Assembly: GCF_001611795.1 (NCBI RefSeq)
Contig: NZ_CP015098.1
Coordinates: 806,001 to 870,000, forward strand
Origin: Streptomyces qaidamensis
GTDB taxonomy: Bacteria; Actinomycetota; Actinomycetes; Streptomycetales; Streptomycetaceae
Length of the DNA stretch: 64,000 nt
Reading direction: 5' to 3'
The position numbers and the translations under genes are program-made. Shown here piece by piece: positions 1-7,823 of this stretch. Positions within the stretch are counted from its first letter, which is position 1. Each line of letters starts with the position of its first letter. The notes under the pieces were generated by a model that was not told the origin of the DNA, did no database searches, and saw nothing but the letters and a program-made list of their open reading frames with translations.

Positions 1-158
1 GCTCCGGCGAGCAGGCCGAGGAGCAGGCAGCCGGTCACGTTCACCGTCAAGGTGCCCCAGGGGAAGACGGAATCGTGCCGGGCCTGGACCGCCCGGTCGG
101 TGAGATAGCGCAGCGGGGCGCCGACCATCGCACCGCAGACGACCAGCAGCCAGTTCAC
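1..158 (-). CDS. crcB: Fluoride channel CrcB/FluC, N-terminal part (cut by window edge)
   Basis: Partial gene. It starts at GTG 158, which overlaps the TGA of the DUF190 gene (GTGA), and runs off the left edge. The visible 52 residues begin [19 protein letters not shown] and continue into [21 protein letters not shown], the first two membrane helices of the FluC family. The GAPLRY and N-x-xG motifs line up with the full crcB upstream in this operon. The family exports F- passively across the cytoplasmic membrane as dual-topology dimers; two neighbouring paralogues usually form a heterodimer. The family call is firm, although the 3' end is unseen. Confidence 0.9.
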   Translation of the reverse strand, partial: MNWLLVVCGAMVGAPLRYLTDRAVQARHDSVFPWGTLTVNVTGCLLLGLLAG

Positions 159-535
159 AACGACCTCTTACCCTTGGTGTCCGCTGTGCCGGGATCGTCC
201 CCTCGTCCGGCGTACCGGATCACCTCGCAGTCCTCCAGGCTCACGAGCCCCTCGGCGACGATGTCGTCGAGTTGCGGGAGGAACGCGCGCACGCGCGGCG
301 CGGTGTCGACGATCACGACCGCGATCGGCAGGTCCTCGCTCAGGGACAGCAGCCGGGAGGTGTGGATGAGGGAGGACGCGCCGAACCCCTCGATGCCGCG
401 GAAGACGCTGGCACCCGCGAGGCCCGCCGCGTGGGCCCGGTGGACGATCTCCGAGTAGAGGGGCCTGTGGTGCCAGGTGTCGCTCTCGCCGATGAGGACG
501 GTCAGGCGCAGCGCGCTGCCGGTGAGTCTCGTCAT
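155..535 (-). CDS. DUF190 domain protein
   Basis: A 126-aa cytoplasmic protein of the DUF190 family (starts [19 protein letters not shown]). It has the small alpha/beta, PII-like fold of the family, with the characteristic G-E-x-D-x-W and G-x-S-V-x-R-G-I-E-G-F-G motifs. The start at 535 overlaps the crcB stop by ATGA, and its own stop overlaps the next crcB by GTGA, so all three genes are translationally coupled. DUF190 genes are often found beside crcB, and a regulatory or ligand-sensing role for the channel is inferred, not shown. Confidence 0.85.
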   Translation of the reverse strand: MTRLTGSALRLTVLIGESDTWHHRPLYSEIVHRAHAAGLAGASVFRGIEGFGASSLIHTSRLLSLSEDLPIAVVIVDTAPRVRAFLPQLDDIVAEGLVSLEDCEVIRYAGRGDDPGTADTKGKRSL

Positions 536-984
536 GGCTGCCTCCCTTTCAGGACGCGGCGGGTCGTCCCGGCCGCGAGCCACACCGCCGTGAGCGCTGC
601 GAGCGGGGTCGCGGCGAGGTAGGCCAGACCGGTTCCGGCCTGGCCGCCGTCGATGAGTCTGCGGATGTCTACGGCGTAGGTCGAGAAGGTGGTGAAGCCG
701 CCCAGGACGCCGGTGCCGAAGAAGGGGCGGAGGAGGGGGTGGGCGGGCCGGATCTCGGTGATGACCACCATGAACACGCCGATCACGGCGCAGCCGGCGA
801 TGTTGACCCAGAGGGTCGTCCAGGGGAAGCCCTTCAGGGGCGTGGTCCACCAGAGGGAGGCCGCGTAGCGGGCGGTCGCGCCCACCGCTCCCCCGATCGA
901 CACGACCGCGACGACGGGCGCCTGGGCGCGCCAGGAGGGCGGACGCCGGACCGGACGGCGGAGACTCTCTTCGGGGGCTGTCAT
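532..984 (-). CDS. crcB: Fluoride channel CrcB/FluC, complete copy
   Basis: A 150-aa, four-helix membrane protein. Visible motifs are [15 protein letters not shown] near the N-terminus, [13 protein letters not shown], and [16 protein letters not shown]. The last is the FluC signature containing the F-box Phe residues and the Thr-Ser hydroxyl track. It is longer at the N-terminus than most FluC proteins because of a basic, proline-rich cytoplasmic leader of about 25 residues. First gene of the crcB-DUF190-crcB operon; the partner copy at the window edge is divergent enough to suggest an obligate heterodimer. No recognisable fluoride riboswitch was seen upstream. Confidence 0.93.
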   Translation of the reverse strand: MTAPEESLRRPVRRPPSWRAQAPVVAVVSIGGAVGATARYAASLWWTTPLKGFPWTTLWVNIAGCAVIGVFMVVITEIRPAHPLLRPFFGTGVLGGFTTFSTYAVDIRRLIDGGQAGTGLAYLAATPLAALTAVWLAAGTTRRVLKGRQP

Positions 985-1080
985 GGTGGTACGACTCCTA
1001 CTCGCCGGGGCCCGGGTCGTGCGGGCGCGTGCCGTCGCAAGTAGGGACCGTTGGCGGCGTCACTGCCGCGGTTCGGGTAC

Positions 1081-1117
1081 GGCGGGCCCCACCGCCGCGC
1101 CGCGGTGGATGCCCGCG
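1081..1117 (-). terminator. Hairpin after the SMP-30-like gene
   Basis: A nested inverted repeat: CACCGC 1090-1095 pairs with GCGGTG 1102-1107, flanked by GCGGGC 1082-1087 and GCCCGC 1111-1116. It lies 36 bp beyond the stop of the SMP-30-like gene and before crcB. There is no T-run, as is common for Streptomyces terminators. Confidence 0.45.
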
Positions 1118-1152
1118 GCCGCGTTCAGGTTAACCCCGGGATCGGAGCGGGG

Positions 1153-2112
1153 TCACTTCGGGGCGGGTGCCGCGCAGACCGCCACGCCCCGTTCCCGGAC
1201 GCTGCCCAGGACGAGGTGCCCGGCCGCTTCGCACACGCTGGTGGCCATGCGGTAGCCGGAGTGACGGCGGCCCAGGTGGTGGACCACGCGGCCCTGGTCG
1301 TCGAAGGCCATGACGCCGATCGTGCCCGTGGGGCGGAAGGGTGCGCGCACGGCCAGACGCGCGGCGGCGGCACGGACGCCGGGCGCGCCGCGGTGGAGCA
1401 GGTCGAGGGCCGGGACGCGGGGCCCGGCGAGCGCGACCCAGACCGGTCCGTCGGGCGCGCCGCGCCAGAGGTTGTCGGGCATGCCCGGGAGGTTCTCGGC
1501 GAACGGCTCGCTCCGGCCGGCCTTCGGGCCGGTGAGCCAGTGGCGCAGGAGCCGGCGGGCGCCGGTCTCGGCGACGAGGAGGAAGGACTCGTCGGCGCCG
1601 GCGGCGACCCCGTTGGCGAACTGCAGGCCGTCCAGCACCACCTCGGGTGTGTCACCGCCGGGGGCGAGCCGCAGCAGCCGTCCCGTTCCGGTGTGTTCGA
1701 CGATGTCGCCGATCCAGTGCTCCAGCGGGTACCGGCGGCTGGACACGGTGAAGTAGACGCTGCCGTCGGAGAGGGAGACGGCGTTGCTGCAGAAGCGCAG
1801 CGGCTCTCCCGCCACCGAGTCAGCGAGGATCCGGACCGTGCCGTCGCCGGTGTCGACGCGCAGCAGTCCGCGTTCGGCGTCGCACACCAGCAGGTCGCCG
1901 TCCGGGAGGAGTTCGAGCCCGAGTGGCCTGCCACCCGTCTCGGCGATCACCTCGACGCGGGCCGCGACCGGGTCGGCGAGGGCGTCGAGCCGCAGGATGC
2001 GGCCGTCCGCGACGCCGGTGAGGACCCGGCCGCGCGGGTCGGCGACCACGTCCTCGGGGCCGGGGCCCACCTCGACGTAGTGACGTGGGAGGAGTGCCGT
2101 GGGGCGGTCCAT
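1153..2112 (-). CDS. SMP-30/strictosidine-synthase-like beta-propeller protein
   Basis: 319 aa from ATG 2112, preceded by a GAAGGA ribosome site; a longer upstream frame exists but has no coding character. Repeats of the form GPEDVVADPRGRVLTG, GRPLGLELLPDGDLLVCDA and CSNAVSLSDGSVYFTVSSRRYP are the blades of a six-bladed propeller. The last block, with the later LEHWIGDIVEHTGTGRLLRL, matches the strictosidine-synthase/gluconolactonase superfamily, whose members hydrolyse lactones or esters with a bound divalent metal. No signal peptide, so probably cytoplasmic. It lies 49 bp behind an ArsR-type regulator and is probably co-transcribed with it. Substrate unknown. Confidence 0.8.
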   Translation of the reverse strand: MDRPTALLPRHYVEVGPGPEDVVADPRGRVLTGVADGRILRLDALADPVAARVEVIAETGGRPLGLELLPDGDLLVCDAERGLLRVDTGDGTVRILADSVAGEPLRFCSNAVSLSDGSVYFTVSSRRYPLEHWIGDIVEHTGTGRLLRLAPGGDTPEVVLDGLQFANGVAAGADESFLLVAETGARRLLRHWLTGPKAGRSEPFAENLPGMPDNLWRGAPDGPVWVALAGPRVPALDLLHRGAPGVRAAAARLAVRAPFRPTGTIGVMAFDDQGRVVHHLGRRHSGYRMATSVCEAAGHLVLGSVRERGVAVCAAPAPK

Positions 2113-2161
2113 CGCGCGCGTGTCCTTCACCGTCGGGGGCGATACCGCTGTACCGGGTCGC

Positions 2162-2419
2162 CTACCAGCCCTTCTCAAACATCCGGGCGACCTCCGCGAT
2201 CCGCACGTCGTCGCGGTGGTAGCGCACGCGGCCCGCGGACCTGCTGGTGCGCAGCATGCCGGTGGCCTCCAGCAGCCGGAGATGGGTGACGGCGACCGGG
2301 CGTGGCAGCGAGAACCGCTCGGCGACGGCGTCCGCGGTGACACCGTCCGCCGCGGCCGGGGGTTCCTTCAGCCAGGCCAGGATGCGGAGCCGCGTCTCGT
2401 CCGTGGGAGTCCTCAGCAT
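2162..2419 (-). CDS. ArsR-type winged-helix regulator
   Basis: 85-aa protein consisting of little more than one winged helix. DETRLRILAWLKE gives helix 1, ADAVAERFSLPRPVAVTHLRLLEATGML the helix-turn-helix, and GRVRYHRDD the wing. It lacks the CxC or His/Asp metal-binding residues of true ArsR/SmtB sensors, so it probably responds to an organic ligand or to a partner. It precedes the SMP-30-like enzyme in the same direction and likely controls that short operon. Confidence 0.8.
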   Translation of the reverse strand: MLRTPTDETRLRILAWLKEPPAAADGVTADAVAERFSLPRPVAVTHLRLLEATGMLRTSRSAGRVRYHRDDVRIAEVARMFEKGW

Positions 2420-2603
2420 GTCGTGCCCCTGCCTCGCGGCTTCGCCCTCTCACCGCGTCTTCCCACTGTCTCGCAGTCGATGCCGCCGCGTCCGGGGTTC
2501 GTCATCGTTGACCGATACCGAACTGCCGTACGGTGAGGCGGAGTTCGGGCAGGGGCGTGGCAAGGGAGGAGGGACCCGGAAGCCGGGCCCCACCCCCGCG
2601 CCC
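2420..2603 (-). promoter_or_regulatory. Probable promoter region of the ArsR/SMP-30 operon
   Basis: 184-bp gap with no gene. It contains a perfect 8-bp palindrome CCGTACGG (2526-2533) next to ACCGATACCGAA, which could be an autoregulatory operator. No convincing -10/-35 pair could be assigned. Confidence 0.3.
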
Positions 2604-4163
2604 TCAGCGGTGCCGGAACCAGGACATCGACGAGAGCGCCCGGTCGTCGTAGCCGAACAGCGCCTGGTTCTCCCAGGCGTTGCCGGAGGCCGCGTCGGTC
2701 GGGTCCCAGCCGTTGCCGTTCACCGCGGTCCAGGTCGCCTCCCAGTAGAAGATGCCCAGGCCACGGCCGTTCGGGACCGCCTCCACGATGCTCATCATGT
2801 CGTTCATCCACCGGGTCTGGCCGGTCACGCTCGCCGGGTAGCCGGCGACCAGTTCGGCACTGGTGTCGATGATGTTCTCGTGGGTGTCCTCGCTGTCGAG
2901 GCGGAACGGGTAGGCGGTCTCGGCGACGAAGACAGGCTTGCCGTAGCGGGCGGCCGCGTCGTCGAGGGTGGTCTGGAAGTCGGCCAGGGTGCCGTGCCAG
3001 TAGCCGTAGAAAGACAGGCCGATCGCGTCGAACTTCACGCCGTTGGAGCGCGCGCTGTCGAACCACCAGCGGGTGCCCTCCAGGTCACCGCCCTCGGCGA
3101 GGTGCAGCGCCACGGTGGTGGACGGGTTGACCGCCTTGACCGCGTCGTAGCCCGAGTTGAGCAGACCGGCCAGCTGCGTCCAGTTGGAGGTGGATCCCTC
3201 GTTCCACAGCATGCCGCCGTTGATCTCGTTGCCGACCTGGACCATGTCGGCGGTGGTGCCCTGTGCCTTCAAGGCGTTCAGCACGTCGTACGTGTGGTTG
3301 TACACGTCCGTCTTCAGTTGACCGTAGGAGTGTCCGGCCCAGGCGGCGGGCTTGTCCTGGCGTCCCGGGTCGGCCCAGAAGTCCGAGTAGTGGAAGTCGA
3401 CCAGCAGCTTCATGCCCTGGGCCTTGACGCGCTTTGCCGTGGCCAGGACGCGGGCCTTGTTGTTGTAGCCGTCGGCCGGGTTCACCCAGACCTTGAGGCG
3501 GGCGTAGTTCATGCCGGACGACTTGAGGACGGACAGGGGGTCGGCAGCGGTGCCCGAGCCGTTGCGGTAGACGCCGCCCCTGGCCTCACTCTTGGCCAGC
3601 GACGAAATGTCGGCGCCCTTGATCGACGTACCGGTGGTGCCGGAGGTGAGGGTCAGGTCGTCGACATTGATCCAGTTGCCCGCGTTGGCGTCACTGTTGA
3701 CGCTGATCGTGCACTGGTTGCCGGTCACCCGGACCGGCACGACGATCCGGATCCACCCGCTGGCGGAGACCGGCAGGTCGGTGCGCTGTTCGGCGCCGCC
3801 GCAGTTCTTCAGCGCCAGGTAAGCGGATTTCTGCCCGCCGCCCGAGCGAACCCAGGCGGTGAGCTTGTAGTTCCCGTTGGTGAGTCCGGACAGGTACTGG
3901 TAGGTCTCCACCTTGTAAGCCGAGGAGGACCAGTGGCTGAGGCGGTGGCTGCCGCCGTGGCCGCCGGACTCGGTGAACGAGGCGTCGGCGTCGCCGTACT
4001 CGGACCAGCCGCTCGGGGTCGCGGCGCCCGCTCCGTCGGCTTCGAAGCCGCCGTTGGCCAGCGTGCTCGCGGCGTGGGCCGGGCCGGCGGGCAGGGCGGT
4101 GAGGGCGAGGCCCGCGGCGAGCGGGAGCAGCAGGGCCCTGAGGGTGCGTCTGGGATGGAACAT
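2604..4163 (-). CDS. ganB: Secreted GH53 endo-beta-1,4-galactanase with N-terminal carbohydrate-binding module
   Basis: 519 aa. Residues 1-31 are a Sec signal peptide ending PAHA-A. Residues about 33-178 form a beta-sandwich carbohydrate-binding module (NGGFEADG...NWINVDDLTLT). From about 180 the sequence is a GH53 barrel. The acid/base Glu is E313 in VQVGNEINGG and the nucleophile is E415 in PVFVAETAYP. GH53 enzymes cut the beta-1,4-galactan side chains of pectin (arabinogalactan I) into galacto-oligosaccharides outside the cell. It is downstream of the GH42 gene but separated from it by a strong hairpin, so it may have its own promoter. The symbol follows Bacillus usage by analogy. Confidence 0.93.
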   Translation of the reverse strand: MFHPRRTLRALLLPLAAGLALTALPAGPAHAASTLANGGFEADGAGAATPSGWSEYGDADASFTESGGHGGSHRLSHWSSSAYKVETYQYLSGLTNGNYKLTAWVRSGGGQKSAYLALKNCGGAEQRTDLPVSASGWIRIVVPVRVTGNQCTISVNSDANAGNWINVDDLTLTSGTTGTSIKGADISSLAKSEARGGVYRNGSGTAADPLSVLKSSGMNYARLKVWVNPADGYNNKARVLATAKRVKAQGMKLLVDFHYSDFWADPGRQDKPAAWAGHSYGQLKTDVYNHTYDVLNALKAQGTTADMVQVGNEINGGMLWNEGSTSNWTQLAGLLNSGYDAVKAVNPSTTVALHLAEGGDLEGTRWWFDSARSNGVKFDAIGLSFYGYWHGTLADFQTTLDDAAARYGKPVFVAETAYPFRLDSEDTHENIIDTSAELVAGYPASVTGQTRWMNDMMSIVEAVPNGRGLGIFYWEATWTAVNGNGWDPTDAASGNAWENQALFGYDDRALSSMSWFRHR

Positions 4164-4204
4164 CGCCGTCCGTCGTCCCTTCGACGTGGGGGTGTTGGGG
4201 AGTA

Positions 4205-4245
4205 CCTCTCAGGCGGAGGCGGAGTGCCTCTCACGCGGAGGCGGA
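4205..4245. repeat. Two tandem 19-bp near-identical repeats upstream of the galactanase
   Basis: CCTCTCAGGCGGAGGCGGA (from 4205) and CCTCTCACGCGGAGGCGGA (from 4227) differ at one base and are spaced 22 bp apart, about two helical turns. They lie 42-82 bp upstream of the GH53 start, so they could be paired protein-binding sites; function unproven. Confidence 0.5.
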
Positions 4246-4251
4246 TGAGGA

Positions 4252-4291
4252 TCCCTCCGCCCGCGGCTCGTGGCTCGCACGGGCGGAGGGA
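4252..4291 (-). terminator. 12-bp hairpin between the GH42 and GH53 genes
   Basis: TCCCTCCGCCCG (4252-4263) pairs perfectly with CGGGCGGAGGGA (4280-4291) across a 16-nt loop, 7 bp beyond the GH42 stop. It probably ends or attenuates the GH42 transcript before the galactanase gene. Confidence 0.65.
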
Positions 4292-4297
4292 GTCGGT

Positions 4298-6319
4298 TCA
4301 GCCGTCGAGCCGGACGACCCGGACGGCTCCCGCCGGGACCGCGAGGCGGCCGGCGGCGCGGTAACCGGTCAGCAGCTCGGTGCCGGGGGCCGCCAGGGGC
4401 ACCTTGGCGTCGGAGCCGGTGTGGTTGACGGCGAAGAGGTAGGTGCCCGACGCGCCGGTGCGGCGGACCACTTCGACGTCCCGGGGCAGATCGGCGCGCG
4501 GGGCGAGCCCGGCGTCCTCGCCCGCCCGGCCGAGCAGCGCGTCGAGGCCGTCGGCGCCGAGCCGGGTGGAGACGTACCAGGCGGTGCCCTCGCCGAGGCG
4601 GTGCCGGGTGACGGCGGGCAGCCCGGCGGCCGGGCCGTCGGCGTAGGCCGAGACGGTCTCGGCGCCGCGCGGCACGACGAACTCCGTCCACACGTCGGCG
4701 GACAGCTCGGTTCCGTCGAGGCCGGTGACGCGCACCCGTTCGCCGGAAAGCAGCGGGGAGAACTCCTCGACGATGAGGCCGAGGACGTCCCGCAGCGGGC
4801 CCGGGTAGGCGCCCTCGTGGACGGCGTCGTGCTGGTCGACGATGCCGGAGAAGTAGGAGACGACCAGCGTGCCGCCCTGCTCGACGTACGCCGTGAGGTT
4901 GTGCCCGGCCGCCTCCGTCATCAGGTACAGGGCCGGTACGACGACAAGGGGATACCTCGACAAGTCGGCTTCCGGGTGGGCGAAGTCGACGGTGAGGTGG
5001 CGGTCGTAGAGGGCTTCGTAGAAGGCGTCGGCGCGCTCGCGGGCGTCATGGTCGACGCTGGGGCGCCAGTCGAGGTTCTGCGCCCACCACGAGTGCCAGT
5101 CCCAGAGCACGGCCACGTCTGCCTCGGTGCGGGTGCCGCGGATCTCGCTCAACGCCTCGATGCTCGCGCCGAGTCCGACGACCTCGCGCCACACGCGGGT
5201 GTCGGTGCCGCCGTGCGGGACCATCGCCGAGTGGAACTTCTCGGCGCCGCGCCGGGACTGGCGCCACTGGAAGAACAGGGCGCCCTCGGAGCCGCGCGCC
5301 ACATGGGCGAGGGAGTTGCGGGCCATCTGCCCCGGGGCCTTTGCGGGGTTGCGGAGCTGCCAGTTGACGCCCGAGGTGGAGTGCTCCAGCAGCAGCCAGG
5401 GGGCGCCGCCCGCGACGGACCGGGTGAGGTCGGCGGCCATGGCCAGGTTGACGTGGGTGCGGCGGCCGTCGGTGATGAGGTAGTGGTCGTTGGTGACGAG
5501 GTCGACCTCGCGGCCCCAGGCCCAGTAGTCGACGGAGTCGCACTGGCTCAGCGCCGTCATGAAGTTGGTGGTGACCGGGACGCCGGGTGAGAGGCGGTGC
5601 AGGATGTCCCGCTCCATGCGGAAGTTCTCGCGCATGGTGGCGTCGGCGAACCGCTTGTAGTCCAGCGCTTGGCCGGGGTTGACGGCCGCGGGGGTGAGCC
5701 GGGGCGGGTTGATGTCCTCGAAGCCGCCGTAGCGCTGGCCCCAGAAGGCCGTGCCCCAGGCCTCGTTGACCGCGTCGACCGTGCCGTACGTGGTCGCCAG
5801 CCAGCGGCGGAAGTGGGCGGCGCACGACGCGCAGTAGCAGGCGGAGACGGGGACGCCGTACTCGTTGTGGACGTGCCACATCGCCAGGGCCGGGTGGTCG
5901 CCGTAGCGCTCGGCGAGCTTCGTGGTGATGGCCGCGGCGGCGGAGCGGTAGTCGGCGTTGCTGTGGCAGATGGCCGCGCGGGAGCCGAACTCGTAGCGCA
6001 CGCCCTCGGCGGTGACGGGCAGTGCTTCGGGGTGGGCCCGGTAGAACCAGACGGGCGGGACGACGGTGGGGGTGCCGAGGTCGACGCGGATGCCGTGCTC
6101 GTGCAGCAGGTCCAGGAGCCGGTCCAGCCAGCCGAAGTCGTAACGGCCGGCTGAGGGCTCCAGCAGCGCCCAGGAGAAGATCCCGACGCTCACCATCGTG
6201 ACGCCGGCCTCCCGCATCAGCCGGACGTCCTCCTGCCAGACGCTTTCCGGCCACTGCTCGGGGTTGTAGTCCCCACCGAAGGCGAGCCTGGTGAGGCCCC
6301 TGGGGGTGGTCTCCGGCAT
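4298..6319 (-). CDS. ganA: GH42 beta-galactosidase
   Basis: 673 aa from ATG 6319 with GGGAGACC upstream; a longer frame continues upstream but lacks coding features. The N-terminus FGGDYNPEQWPE is the GH42 hallmark. The acid/base is E153 in HVHNEYG and the nucleophile E312 in LLLEHSTSGVNW. C118, C161, C163 and C166 form the structural zinc site of A4-type GH42 enzymes. A trimerisation domain and a C-terminal beta domain follow. No signal peptide, so it acts inside the cell on imported galacto-oligosaccharides released by the GH53 enzyme. Divergent from the sugar importer; a palindrome sits just upstream of its ribosome site. Confidence 0.95.
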   Translation of the reverse strand: MPETTPRGLTRLAFGGDYNPEQWPESVWQEDVRLMREAGVTMVSVGIFSWALLEPSAGRYDFGWLDRLLDLLHEHGIRVDLGTPTVVPPVWFYRAHPEALPVTAEGVRYEFGSRAAICHSNADYRSAAAAITTKLAERYGDHPALAMWHVHNEYGVPVSACYCASCAAHFRRWLATTYGTVDAVNEAWGTAFWGQRYGGFEDINPPRLTPAAVNPGQALDYKRFADATMRENFRMERDILHRLSPGVPVTTNFMTALSQCDSVDYWAWGREVDLVTNDHYLITDGRRTHVNLAMAADLTRSVAGGAPWLLLEHSTSGVNWQLRNPAKAPGQMARNSLAHVARGSEGALFFQWRQSRRGAEKFHSAMVPHGGTDTRVWREVVGLGASIEALSEIRGTRTEADVAVLWDWHSWWAQNLDWRPSVDHDARERADAFYEALYDRHLTVDFAHPEADLSRYPLVVVPALYLMTEAAGHNLTAYVEQGGTLVVSYFSGIVDQHDAVHEGAYPGPLRDVLGLIVEEFSPLLSGERVRVTGLDGTELSADVWTEFVVPRGAETVSAYADGPAAGLPAVTRHRLGEGTAWYVSTRLGADGLDALLGRAGEDAGLAPRADLPRDVEVVRRTGASGTYLFAVNHTGSDAKVPLAAPGTELLTGYRAAGRLAVPAGAVRVVRLDG

Positions 6320-6333
6320 GGAAGGTCTCCCGG

Positions 6334-6345
6334 TTGATCGATCAA
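6334..6345. promoter_or_regulatory. 12-bp palindrome upstream of GH42, possible LacI-type operator
   Basis: Perfect palindrome TTGATCGATCAA with a central CG, 15 bp upstream of the GH42 start and just before its ribosome site. Central-CG palindromes are typical LacI-family operators, but the sequence differs from the site on the importer side, so the repressor is uncertain. Confidence 0.5.
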
Positions 6346-6407
6346 TTGGGAACGTGCACACACAACGGCGCAGCGCAGGGCCCAACATAACCGCACAGCA
6401 ACAACCA

Positions 6408-6450
6408 TTGACAAGTGTCCGGGACGTTTCTCTACTGTGAACGCTCACAG
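6408..6450 (+). promoter_or_regulatory. Promoter of the galacto-oligosaccharide importer with overlapping LacI operator
   Basis: A consensus -35 TTGACA (6408-6413) is followed by TCTACT/TACTGT as -10 (about 6431-6438). Over the -10 lies CTGTGAACGCTCACAG (6435-6450), an inverted repeat with six-base arms and a central CG that closely resembles known LacI-family operators. A repressor bound here would block RNA polymerase. The natural candidate is the LacI protein encoded at the end of the same gene set. Confidence 0.8.
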
Positions 6451-6503
6451 AAGCATGGCAGGTCCTCGCAGCAGGCGAGGGCCCCAGGTCAGGGGAGAGA
6501 TCC

Positions 6504-7823
6504 ATGCCGTACACGAAGCGCCGCCGCCTCGTGAGAACCGCCGTCGCCATAGCCCTCGGCGCCACCACCCTCGCCGCCTGCGGCTCGGAATCCGGGGACG
6601 GCGACACCGAGTCGGGCCCGGCCTCGCTGACGTACTGGACGTGGACGCCCGGCATGGACAAGGTCGTGGACCTGTGGAACAAGGGGCCGGGCAAGAAGGA
6701 CCGGATCACCGTCACCGTGAAGAAGCAGGCGTCCGGTGACACGCTGGTCACCAAGATCCTCACCGCGCACAAGGCGGGCAAGGCGCCCGACCTGGTGCAG
6801 GCGGAGTACCAGGCGCTGCCCACGCTGGTCAGCAACGACGCGCTCGCCGACATCTCGGAGAACGTCGGCGGGGTCGAGCGCAAGTTCGCCGACGGCGTCT
6901 GGCAGCAGACGACCCTCGGCACGGACGCGGTCTACGCGGTCCCGCAGGACATCGGGCCGATGATGTTCTACTACCGCGAGGACCTGTTCAAGGAGTACGG
7001 CCTCACCGTACCGACGACCTGGGACGAGTTCGCCGAGACCGCCCGCAAGCTGAAGAAGGCGGCGCCCGGCAAGGACCTCACCACCTTCTCCGCCAACGAC
7101 TCGGGCCTCTTCGCGGGCCTCGCCCAGCAGGCGGGCGCCAAGTGGTGGACGACGTCCGGCGACCAGTGGAAGGTCTCCATCAACGACGCGGCGAGTCAGA
7201 AGGTCGCGAAGTTCTGGGGCGGCCTGGTGAAGGAGGGCGCCATCGACAACCAGCCGATGTACACGCCCGCCTGGAACAAGGCGCTCAACACCGGCAAGCA
7301 GATCGCCTGGGTCAGCGCCGTGTGGGCGCCGGGCACCCTGACCACGGCCGCGCCCGACACCAAGGGCAAGTGGGCCATGGCCCCGCTCCCCCAGTGGTCC
7401 GCGAGCGACAACAGCACCGGCAGCTGGGGCGGCTCCTCCACCGCCGTGACCACCGACTCCGAGCACCGGGCCGCCGCCGCGAAGTTCGCCGCCTGGCTGA
7501 ACACCGACAGCGAGGCCCTGAACGCGCTGGCGAAGGAGAGCGGCATCTACCCGGCCGCCACCAACGCCCAGACCAGCGGCGCCTTCCTCAAGCCGCCGGC
7601 CTACTTCGCCAACCAGGCCGACTTCTACACCAAGGCCGCCGACATCGCGGAGACCACCGCGCCCTCCGCCTGGGGCCCTAACGTGAACGTCGCCTACACC
7701 ACGTTCAAGGACGCCTTCGGCGCCGCGGCGAAGAGCAAGTCGGACTTCGGCGCCGCGCTGGACGAGATGCAGGCCGACACCGTCGCCGACATGAAGAAGC
7801 AGGGCTTCGAGGTCGCGGAGTGA
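6504..7823 (+). CDS. Sugar ABC transporter substrate-binding lipoprotein
   Basis: 439 aa. Basic leader KRRRLVRT, hydrophobic stretch, and lipobox LAAC with lipidated C26 followed by GSESGDGD. The mature part is a family-1 extracellular solute-binding protein (LTYWTWTPGM, AGKAPDLVQAEYQALP, GGSSTAVTT). It captures oligosaccharides outside the membrane and delivers them to the two permeases, whose genes overlap it by 4 bp. With GH53 and GH42 beside it, the ligand is most likely galactobiose to galactotetraose, the role of GanS in Bacillus. The ATPase is absent, as usual in Streptomyces, where a shared MsiK-type ATPase serves several importers. Confidence 0.93.
   Translation: MPYTKRRRLVRTAVAIALGATTLAACGSESGDGDTESGPASLTYWTWTPGMDKVVDLWNKGPGKKDRITVTVKKQASGDTLVTKILTAHKAGKAPDLVQAEYQALPTLVSNDALADISENVGGVERKFADGVWQQTTLGTDAVYAVPQDIGPMMFYYREDLFKEYGLTVPTTWDEFAETARKLKKAAPGKDLTTFSANDSGLFAGLAQQAGAKWWTTSGDQWKVSINDAASQKVAKFWGGLVKEGAIDNQPMYTPAWNKALNTGKQIAWVSAVWAPGTLTTAAPDTKGKWAMAPLPQWSASDNSTGSWGGSSTAVTTDSEHRAAAAKFAAWLNTDSEALNALAKESGIYPAATNAQTSGAFLKPPAYFANQADFYTKAADIAETTAPSAWGPNVNVAYTTFKDAFGAAAKSKSDFGAALDEMQADTVADMKKQGFEVAE

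Noticed and set aside
985..1152. Fluoride riboswitch upstream of crcB
   Set aside because: The conserved crcB-motif pseudoknot sequences could not be found in this leader; only a terminator-like hairpin is present.
2247..4364. 705-codon plus-strand frame
   Set aside because: Shadow of the GH53 gene and its neighbours.
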